The notes under the pieces are model-generated. The model was not told the DNA's origin and did no database searches. It was given only the letters and a program-made list of their open reading frames with translations. Shown here piece after piece: positions 1 to 4,964 of a DNA stretch of 9,893 nt. The stretch is from a bacterium (GTDB lineage: Bacteria > UBP18 > UBA7526): NCBI GenBank assembly GCA_030619985.1, contig JAUXAI010000047.1:1-9893 (forward strand). The letters are read 5' to 3'. Every line of letters begins with the position of its first letter. The stretch's first letter is position 1. The position numbers and the translations under genes are program-made.

Positions 1-326
1 GGCTGGCCCAGACCCTCATTACCCCCAGTGTCCTGGAGCAGATAGAATTAGCTCCGGGTCATAGCATCATGGAGATCGTGGCCCCAGAAGCCTTTGTGGG
101 CAAGACGATAAGAGACCTTGATATTCGGGCGAAGTATGGGGCAAATATGATCACCATAAAGAAGAAGGTTCCCCACCTCACTAAGACTGGGGAGACAGAC
201 TTTGTGGAAACCATAAATATTGCTCCCAAGGCAGAGGATAAGATTGAGAAGGGGGACCACTTAGTGGTCATTGGTAAGGACGAGCATCTGGCAAAACTTA
301 AAAAGCTTTCCAGCAAAGAAGAGTAA
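1..326 (+). CDS. TrkA/KtrA-family potassium uptake regulator, C-terminal fragment
   Basis: The 5' end lies outside the window. The frame is open from base 3 and reads LAQTLITPSVLEQIELAPGH, then the TrkA-C (RCK_C) domain, to a TAA at 324-326. Phrases such as SIMEIVAPEAFVGKTIRDLD, YGANMITIKK and EKGDHLVVIGKDEHLAKLKKL are typical of the C-terminal half of KtrA/TrkA proteins. These peripheral cytoplasmic subunits bind nucleotides through an N-terminal Rossmann domain, not visible here, and gate a membrane K+ channel subunit (KtrB/TrkH). The internal ATG at 69 is not the start, because family similarity continues upstream of it. A ktrB/trkH gene would be expected upstream, outside the window. Family assignment is confident; KtrA versus TrkA cannot be decided from the tail. 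Confidence 0.88.
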   Translation, partial: LAQTLITPSVLEQIELAPGHSIMEIVAPEAFVGKTIRDLDIRAKYGANMITIKKKVPHLTKTGETDFVETINIAPKAEDKIEKGDHLVVIGKDEHLAKLKKLSSKEE

Positions 327-404
327 CGCAGAAGCGCAGAAGGATCAGAGACGCAGAAGATTTTTCGGCGTTTCTCATTTAAACTCTACGTTTCGGCGGT
401 TGCA
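326..404. repeat. degenerate CGCAGAAG-type intergenic repeat
   Basis: The gap after the potassium-regulator stop holds three copies of (A)CGCAGAAG (326-334, 335-342, 351-359). They are followed by a pyrimidine-rich arm with two TTTCGGCG-like or CGTTTC-like words (364-403). The layout, purine-rich units first and C/T-rich CGTTTC words second, resembles the repeat inside pheS. It begins exactly at the stop codon and ends just before the pheS ribosome-binding site. No open frame fits it convincingly, and I regard it as non-coding decayed repeat DNA. Confidence 0.6.
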
Positions 405-415
405 AGGAGTAGGAA

Positions 416-1531
416 TTGGAAGAGAGGCTGAAAAGAATAAAGGGAGAGGCAAGAAGAGAACTCGATAAAGCCAAAACCCTTGAAGATCTGGAGGCCTTGA
501 GAGTAAAGTATCTGGGAAGGAAAGGCGCCCTCATTCTCTTTATCCGGGAAATAGGAAAAATGCCTAAGGAGATGAGACCTTCCTTAGGAAAACTGGCCAA
601 TGAGATAAAGAAAACCTTAAATCAAAAGATAGAAGAAAGAAAAGCAAAGGCTAAGGAGAGGCGGGTCCTGGCTCCTTTAGACCTCACTCTTCCCGGGAAG
701 AAGCCCTCCCTGGGTGGGCTCCATCCCATAACCCAGGTCTTGAATGAAGTCACGAGAATCTTTTCCAGATTAGGCTTTCGCATCGTCCAGGGCCCGGAGA
801 TAGAGACGGACTACTATAACTTTGAGGCCCTCAATATGCCCCCGGGGCACCCAGCAAGAGGGATGCTCGATACCTTCTACCTTGAAAAGGTCACAAGCCA
901 CATGATACGTATAAATCGGGGAATCGGGGAATCGGGGAATCGGGGATCATCTTCTCCGTCTCACCGTTTCTCCGTGTCCCCGTTTCAACATTCCTGCAGC
1001 CAGTTACTACTTCGGAGCCACACCTCTCCTGTCCAGATACATGTTATGGAGAAGGAGAAACCTCCCATCCGGGTCATTTCTCTGGGCAAGGTATATAGGT
1101 ATGAGGCAGTGGATGCCAGCCACTTACCCATGTTTCATCAGGTGGAGGGGTTTATGGTCGATGAGGGAATTAGTTTTTCTCATTTAAAAGGAGTATTAGA
1201 GGTCTTCTTAAATGAATTATTCGGCCCCAAGACTCCCGTTCGTTTTCGCCCCTCCTTCTTCCCTTACACCGAGCCTTCTGCCGAGGTAGATATCGGCTGT
1301 CTCATCTGTAAAGGAAAGGGGTGCTCTGTCTGCAAGAGAACCGGCTGGCTGGAGATCTTAGGCTCCGGGATGATCGATCCTTCCGTCTTTAAAGCGGTAG
1401 GCTACGATCCAGAGAAGTATACCGGCTTCGCCTTTGGTATGGGAATAGAAAGAATCGCCATGCTTAAATATAATATCAACGATATGAGACTCTTCTTTGA
1501 GAACGACCTGAGGTTCTTGAGGCAGTTCTAA
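416..1531 (+). CDS. pheS: phenylalanine--tRNA ligase alpha subunit, with in-frame repeat insertion
   Basis: This is the catalytic alpha subunit of the (alpha-beta)2 phenylalanyl-tRNA synthetase, which charges tRNA-Phe in the cytoplasm. Residues 1-85 form the N-terminal coiled coil. The class II core follows: LHPITQVLNEV (102-112), GHPARGMLDTFYL (144-156), motif 2 GKVYRYEAVDASH (224-236), FHQVEGF (240-246), the Cys pairs at CLIC and CSVC (295-306), and motif 3 GFAFGMGIERIAML (337-350). The start is TTG at 416, chosen for the AAGGAG at 404-409 and the match to the family N-terminus. At 371 aa it is about 30 residues longer than usual bacterial PheS. The excess lies at residues 157-196, between DTFYL and LLLRSHTSPVQ, and is low-complexity sequence encoded by repeat DNA. 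All core motifs on both sides are intact, so the enzyme is probably functional. Confidence 0.95.
   Translation: MEERLKRIKGEARRELDKAKTLEDLEALRVKYLGRKGALILFIREIGKMPKEMRPSLGKLANEIKKTLNQKIEERKAKAKERRVLAPLDLTLPGKKPSLGGLHPITQVLNEVTRIFSRLGFRIVQGPEIETDYYNFEALNMPPGHPARGMLDTFYLEKVTSHMIRINRGIGESGNRGSSSPSHRFSVSPFQHSCSQLLLRSHTSPVQIHVMEKEKPPIRVISLGKVYRYEAVDASHLPMFHQVEGFMVDEGISFSHLKGVLEVFLNELFGPKTPVRFRPSFFPYTEPSAEVDIGCLICKGKGCSVCKRTGWLEILGSGMIDPSVFKAVGYDPEKYTGFAFGMGIERIAMLKYNINDMRLFFENDLRFLRQF
914..986. repeat. AATCGGGG tandem repeat element inserted in pheS
   Basis: Four exact tandem copies of AATCGGGG occupy 914-945. A C/T-rich arm at 951-986 follows, with CCGTTTC twice and the words TCTCCGT and CCGTGTCCCCG. 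The G-rich units and the CCCCG arm are partly complementary, so the element could fold on itself. Because the unit is 8 bp, the three frames rotate and give the peptide NRGIGESG followed by NRG. The element lies wholly inside pheS and keeps the reading frame without a stop codon. Its exact borders are uncertain; bases 884-913 and 987-1005 may also be non-native. Confidence 0.8.
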
Positions 1532-1590
1532 GACGCGAATTATCGCGAATGCACGAAGCAAAAAATAGACGAACGCGAATATACGCGAAT
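1532..1590. repeat. CGCGAAT decamer repeat element (copy 1)
   Basis: The element begins immediately after the pheS stop. CGCGAAT occurs at 1534, 1544, 1574 and 1584, which is two pairs each with exactly 10-bp spacing, 40 bp apart. The middle is a degenerate match to the element copies at 4836-4900 and 6832-6896. The last unit overlaps an ATG at 1589 that would extend the next gene by 10 codons; I do not take that as its start. Confidence 0.75.
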
Positions 1591-1618
1591 GAAATCCAAA
1601 ACGAAAGGAGAAATTGTT

Positions 1619-2182
1619 ATGAATAAACCAGTTGGAAAATATATCTGGAAAGCGCTAAATAGTCCAATTATTGTTGTTATAATTGCATTAGTGGTATGGC
1701 CTTTATTAACAGTTGCGATGTTCTCTTTCACCGTGCCTAAAATTAAAAGAGGGTTTGGAGAAATTACTACTGAGATAACAAGCCCGTTTACGCAAATGGG
1801 TCAAGAGAGTGAAAAGAAAGCACTTGAGAAACTTAATACTCTTAAACTTTTAGAAATTATAAATATTAAAAAAGCCCCCTCGTCTTGGCCAACAAAAGAA
1901 AAAGTTATAGGGACAATTGTAAACAATTCAGATAAGACTTTAAAATCGGTTAAAGTAAATGCGTCTTTTTACAATGTGGAAGAAAACCTCATAGATGTGG
2001 AAAATAAATGGTTGCATTCATTGGGATTCATACTACCCAAACAATCAGTAGATTTTTCGTTCAAAAGAGAACTTGGCACCCATAAAGAATCTGAAGAAAT
2101 CTTGGCCTCAAGAAAATCTGCTTCTGTCAAGATTAGTGTTAGTGATTTTGATATTGTGAAAACTACTTTAGAAAAAGAATAA
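1619..2182 (+). CDS. small membrane-anchored protein with FxLYD-like domain, unknown function
   Basis: The product is 187 aa. The start ATG at 1619 has AGGAG at 1606-1610 with an 8-nt spacer; the in-frame ATG at 1589 lies in repeat DNA. A single hydrophobic segment covers about residues 15-37, after a short basic N-terminus, so it is probably anchored in the inner membrane with its C-terminus outside. Residues about 66-90 are helical or charged. Residues 96-150 (VIGTIVNNSDKTLKSVKV onward, then a FYNVEENLI-type strand and PKQSVDFSF) resemble the FxLYD-type beta-sandwich of secreted or membrane bacterial proteins; this is pattern recognition, not a profile match. The gene lies between pheS and pheT, where none is expected. 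It is clearly AT-rich: three hand-counted 60-base lines were 35-40 % GC, against about 50 % in pheS. No enzymatic motif is visible, and I cannot assign a function. Confidence 0.7.
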   Translation: MNKPVGKYIWKALNSPIIVVIIALVVWPLLTVAMFSFTVPKIKRGFGEITTEITSPFTQMGQESEKKALEKLNTLKLLEIINIKKAPSSWPTKEKVIGTIVNNSDKTLKSVKVNASFYNVEENLIDVENKWLHSLGFILPKQSVDFSFKRELGTHKESEEILASRKSASVKISVSDFDIVKTTLEKE

Positions 2183-2216
2183 CGGGTTAGTTTTATACAA
2201 TCTAAGGAAAGAAAAA

Positions 2217-4190
2217 ATGAAAGTTCCGCTTAGCTGGTTGAAAGAATATATTGATATTAAACTTTCTTCCCAAGAATTGGCTCATAGATTGACCATGGCG
2301 GGGGTGGAGGTAAGTCATATCCAGAAGTCTGGTAAAAATACTATTCTGGAACTTGACCTAACTACCAATCGAGGGGATTGTGCCAGTATCATCGGTGTGG
2401 CAAGGGAAGTCTCGGCCCTAATCAATAAACCTTTGAAACTTCCTAAGATAAACAAAGAAGATAAAAGAAAAAAAGGAATTATTAAAGTAGAGATAAAGGA
2501 TAGGAAGGGTGGCCCCCGTTATACTGGCCGGGTAATTGAAAATGTCAGGGTCAAATCCTCCCCTCCCTGGCTAAAAGAATGCCTGAAGAGTATGGGAATA
2601 AAGCCCATCAACAATGTGGTTGATATTACCAATTATGTATTATTTGAAACCGGTCAGCCCCTTCATGCTTTTGATTTAAATAAGATAAAAGAAAAGAAGA
2701 TAATTGTGAGGAGGGCGAAGGAGGGGGAGAAAATAACTACTCTGGATGGTAGAAAGAGAATATTGGATAAGAGTATCCTGGTCATCGCAGATGGTAAGAG
2801 AGCCATTGCTTTAGCCGGAATTATGGGAGGAGAGAATACCCAAGTTACTAATAAAACAAGAAATATTCTCTTAGAGAGCGCCTATTTTGACCCCATAGTC
2901 GTGAGGAGAGGATCAAAGAAAATAAACCTCTTTACTGAATCATCCTATAGATTTGAAAGGGATGTTGACCCGGAAGGGGTAATTACTGCCTCCCGGAGGG
3001 CGCGGGATCTAATTCTTAAATTAGCTGGCGGGGAAGAGGTAGCCTTCGTTGATAGAAATTTTCTACCCAGGAAACCGAAGAGAATAACCTTAAGGAGAGA
3101 GAGGGTCAATGCTCTATTGGGGACCCGTCTCTCCTGGAACCAGATGAAAGGAATGCTAAAGAAATTAGGGTTTAAAATAAAGGGGGGAAGTGTTGAAGTT
3201 CCCTCCCATAGAAGGGATATCACCAGGGAGATTGATTTAATTGAGGAGATTGCCAGAATACATGGCTATCACAGGATTCCTTCTGCCTTACCTGGAGGGA
3301 AGATAACTTCCTACTCCCAAGAACCTCTCGAGACCTTAGCCCCCAGGATTAAAGAGATCTTGATCGCCTGTGGTTTGAGAGAGGTGATTAACTATGGCTT
3401 CATCTCCCTTGAGGAGGGGAAGAGGATGGGCTTTGCTCCTCGTGAAATCATCAAACTGACTAACCCTTTGACTGAGAGGCAGAATGTCATGAGACCCAAC
3501 CTCATTCCTGGACTACTCAAAAATCTTATTCATAACCTCAATCAGGGGAACTCCATAGTAAAGGTCTTTGAATTGGGCCGCGTCTTCTCTCCTAAGAAAG
3601 AGCAGATGGCCTTAGGAGCACTTCTCTCTGGAGAAGGCGATCTCTATGACCTGAAGGGAATACTGGAGACCCTCTGTGAAGAACTGGCCATTCCGTCTCC
3701 CAGGATTGGTTCTGCTTCCTTGCCTTTTCTTCTTCCCGGAAGGGAAGGAGAGATTTTAATCGCTAATAGAAAAGTAGGCCTTTTGGGAGAGATGGACCCT
3801 AAAGTCCTCTCCTACTTTGGGACAGAAGAAAGGGCCTTTGTCTTTGAACTTGACCTGGAAGAATTTCTTTTGAGTAGGAGGGCGAAGAGATTCCGAGAAC
3901 TTCCCAAGTATCCGGCTATTGTCCGGGACATCGCCCTCTCTCTTCCTGAGAAGATTACTTCTGAGGAGATTGTCCAGACCATCTATTCCCTGGGAGGGGA
4001 ACTGGTGGAGGGGGTTGAATTCTTCGATCTCTACCGGGGAACCCAGATCCCCTCCGGCCACAAGGGATTGGCCTACTCCATCTCCTATCGGGCAAAGAAT
4101 AGGACGCTTAAGGATGAGGAGATTAAAAGGCTCCACCAGAGGATCTCTCTGGGGCTGGAGAAGAGGCTGGGGGCGAGGATCAGAAAGTGA
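2217..4190 (+). CDS. pheT: phenylalanine--tRNA ligase beta subunit, short form lacking the B2 domain
   Basis: This is the beta subunit of phenylalanyl-tRNA synthetase: structural, editing and tRNA-binding. The N-terminal B1 part (MKVPLSWLKEYI) runs into VEVSHIQKSGKNTILELDLTTNRGD at about residue 30-53. The usual EMAP-like OB-fold (B2, roughly 110 residues in typical bacterial PheT) is missing between these blocks. Next come the B3/B4 editing region (NNVVDITNYVLFETGQPLHAFD, 132-153; ALAGIMGGENTQVTNKT, 198-214; RFERDVDPEG, 245-254), B5 (about 284-356), the B6/B7 catalytic-like fold (about 366-555), and a C-terminal FDX-ACB domain (about 562-657). Its 657 aa compare with about 790-800 in most bacteria; the segment before DLYDLKG (476-482) is also trimmed. 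AAGGAAAG lies upstream of the ATG. The stop overlaps the next gene's GTG. The 5' third is more AT-rich than the rest. Confidence 0.95.
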   Translation: MKVPLSWLKEYIDIKLSSQELAHRLTMAGVEVSHIQKSGKNTILELDLTTNRGDCASIIGVAREVSALINKPLKLPKINKEDKRKKGIIKVEIKDRKGGPRYTGRVIENVRVKSSPPWLKECLKSMGIKPINNVVDITNYVLFETGQPLHAFDLNKIKEKKIIVRRAKEGEKITTLDGRKRILDKSILVIADGKRAIALAGIMGGENTQVTNKTRNILLESAYFDPIVVRRGSKKINLFTESSYRFERDVDPEGVITASRRARDLILKLAGGEEVAFVDRNFLPRKPKRITLRRERVNALLGTRLSWNQMKGMLKKLGFKIKGGSVEVPSHRRDITREIDLIEEIARIHGYHRIPSALPGGKITSYSQEPLETLAPRIKEILIACGLREVINYGFISLEEGKRMGFAPREIIKLTNPLTERQNVMRPNLIPGLLKNLIHNLNQGNSIVKVFELGRVFSPKKEQMALGALLSGEGDLYDLKGILETLCEELAIPSPRIGSASLPFLLPGREGEILIANRKVGLLGEMDPKVLSYFGTEERAFVFELDLEEFLLSRRAKRFRELPKYPAIVRDIALSLPEKITSEEIVQTIYSLGGELVEGVEFFDLYRGTQIPSGHKGLAYSISYRAKNRTLKDEEIKRLHQRISLGLEKRLGARIRK

Positions 4191-4342
4191 GTGATTTAGA
4201 TAGGCTGGAAGAAAGAATTAGGAAAATCCTGACATTAATGGCTAAACTCAAGAATGAAAACGAGACCCTGAAGAAGACCAAGGATTTTGTCAGACTTCGA
4301 GTAGAAGAACTTCTCGCTCGTTTAGAGAAGACGGGAAGATGA
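4187..4342 (+). CDS. ZapB-like short coiled-coil protein
   Basis: This is a 51-codon reading frame, GTG at 4187 to TGA at 4340. The start overlaps the pheT stop (GTGA) and the stop overlaps the zapA start (ATGA), a strong sign of translational coupling. The translation begins VSDLDRLEERIRKIL, continues with a KLKNENETLKK stretch, and ends VEELLARLEKTGR. It is almost entirely charged and leucine-rich with heptad spacing, so one continuous coiled coil is likely. Size, composition and position just before zapA fit the ZapB/DUF904-type cell-division proteins seen between pheT and zapA in other bacteria. ZapB works with ZapA to bundle FtsZ filaments at midcell. The family call rests on context and coiled-coil character, because such short sequences carry little signature. 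Confidence 0.75.
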   Translation: MSDLDRLEERIRKILTLMAKLKNENETLKKTKDFVRLRVEELLARLEKTGR

Positions 4343-4626
4343 CCAAGACCATAAAGATAGAGATTTTGGGTAGTAGCTATCCCATAAGAGTAGAAGGAGG
4401 CGAGGAGGAAAGGTACGTCAAGAGGTTGGCTCGATATGTAGATAGCAAGATGAGAAAGCTAGCCCCTGCTGGTTCTCAGGTACTTTCCGCTAAGCTTGCT
4501 GTCAAAGCCGCATTGAACATCGCAGATGAACTCCATAAGTTGAAGAGAGAGACTGAACTCTCTAACAAAAGAACAAGGGAAAGACAGAAGAAACTGATCA
4601 AACTTCTTGAACAGGGATTAAGATAG
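4339..4626 (+). CDS. zapA: cell division protein ZapA
   Basis: The product is 95 aa, starting at the ATG that overlaps the stop of the ZapB-like gene. The N-terminal globular part has the family pattern: TIKIEILGSSYPIRVEGGEEERYVKRLARYVDSKM, where the (E)EERYV..LA.YVD block is the ZapA hallmark. A helical region follows (SAKLAVKAALNIADELHKLKRE), then a basic coiled-coil tail to LLEQGLR. ZapA is a cytoplasmic FtsZ-associated protein that cross-links protofilaments in the Z-ring. Length and domain layout are normal for the family. It is the last gene of the pheS-to-zapA run. A strong new promoter and 6S RNA follow directly, as in many bacteria. Confidence 0.92.
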   Translation: MTKTIKIEILGSSYPIRVEGGEEERYVKRLARYVDSKMRKLAPAGSQVLSAKLAVKAALNIADELHKLKRETELSNKRTRERQKKLIKLLEQGLR

Positions 4627-4633
4627 ATTTTGC

Positions 4634-4662
4634 TTGCAAATTGAAAAAAAGTGTGTTATACT
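4634..4662 (+). promoter_or_regulatory. sigma-70-type promoter of the 6S RNA gene
   Basis: TTGCAA (4634-4639) and TATACT (4657-4662) are separated by 17 bp and lie in an AT-rich stretch just after the zapA stop. The implied start at about 4669-4670 coincides with the 5' strand of the 6S closing stem. An overlapping TATAAT at 4662-4667 pairs less well, with TTGAAA at 4641 and a 15-bp spacer. Confidence 0.75.
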
Positions 4663-4668
4663 ATAATT

Positions 4669-4825
4669 AGTTCCCTGCTCTAGCGCGTGATGCGGCAACA
4701 ATTTTGAGTCGACACTTCTAAACTGGGGACCCGAGTCGGGGAAGAAATTTCCTGGCGACTAGTAGGGTACCCACTTGGCGTAAAGCCGATTCAAAAGTTT
4801 CCACACACGGCCTGAGCGGGGAACT
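4669..4825 (+). ncRNA. ssrS: 6S RNA
   Basis: 6S RNA mimics an open promoter and binds the housekeeping-sigma RNA polymerase holoenzyme in slow growth. Bases 4671-4680 (TTCCCTGCTC) pair fully, with one G-U, to 4814-4823 (GAGCGGGGAA), and the pairing extends to 4669/4825, forming the closing stem. The internal words GAGTCGACACTTCTAA on the 5' side, and ACCCACTTGGC followed by GATTCAAAAGTTT on the 3' side, line up in order with the E. coli stretches GAGCCGATATTTCATA, ACATTCACCTTG and GGTTCAAGGGTT, as I recall that sequence. The length is near 157 nt, close to the family range. The location between zapA and rarA/5-formyl-THF cyclo-ligase is the classic 6S site. A T-rich run (4825-4833) follows. 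The exact ends are inferred from the stem and the promoter. Confidence 0.9.
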
Positions 4826-4833
4826 TTTCTTTT
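4814..4833 (+). terminator. probable 3' end of 6S RNA, stem arm plus T-run
   Basis: The 3' arm of the 6S closing stem is followed by CTTTTCTTTT. No compact local hairpin sits directly before the T-run. Termination or processing would therefore have to use the long-range closing stem, and a standard intrinsic terminator is not certain. Confidence 0.4.
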
Positions 4834-4835
4834 AA

Positions 4836-4943
4836 GACGCGAATATACGCGAACTGTAAAGCAGAAACGGAAGATAACTAAAACACGAATCAACGCGAAT
4901 AATCCGTGCTAATCTGTATTTTAGATCTGTGCTAATCTGTGTT
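4836..4943. repeat. composite repeat: CGCGAAT decamers plus ATCTGTG units (copy 2)
   Basis: The element fills the gap between 6S RNA and rarA. CGCGAA(T/C) occurs at 4838 and 4848, then CACGAAT at 4884 and CGCGAAT at 4894; each pair is spaced exactly 10 bp and the pairs are 46 bp apart. Bases 4836-4877 match 6832-6873 at 40 of 42 positions by eye. A second module follows: a 19-base unit at 4902-4920 and again at 4925-4943 (17 of 19 identical), built on ATC(C/T)GTGCTAATCTGT. CACGAAT (4884) and ATCCGTG (4902) are near-inverted, so the junction could form a small hairpin. With 6S RNA this explains the whole 338-base gap after zapA. Confidence 0.8.
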
Positions 4944-4964
4944 GACGAGCGAAGCGAGGATGGA

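Noticed and set aside
69-71. ATG as a start for a complete short protein at the left edge
   Set aside because: TrkA-C similarity continues upstream to base 3, so the gene is truncated by the window and not small.
327-415. T-box or other leader regulating pheS
   Set aside because: The gap is only 89 bases, made of repeat words, with no T-box sequence and no terminator/antiterminator pair.
914-945. Short tandem array that might suggest a CRISPR or simple microsatellite
   Set aside because: The 8-bp units have no spacers, so it is not CRISPR. The attached C/T-rich arm makes it a composite repeat element, not a plain microsatellite.
1589-1618. Upstream ATG adding MKSKTKGEIV to the orphan membrane protein
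   Set aside because: It overlaps the last CGCGAAT unit and has no ribosome-binding site. ATG 1619 has AGGAG at proper spacing.
3756-4136. Long antisense frame opposite the 3' part of pheT, and similar antisense frames elsewhere
   Set aside because: These lie fully opposite strong conserved genes, show no recognisable domains, and lack plausible ribosome-binding sites. They are shadows of the codon structure on the + strand.
4929-4964. GTG start adding 12 residues to RarA
   Set aside because: The codons come from the ATCTGTG repeat and are not RarA-like. ATG 4965 has GAGGA upstream.
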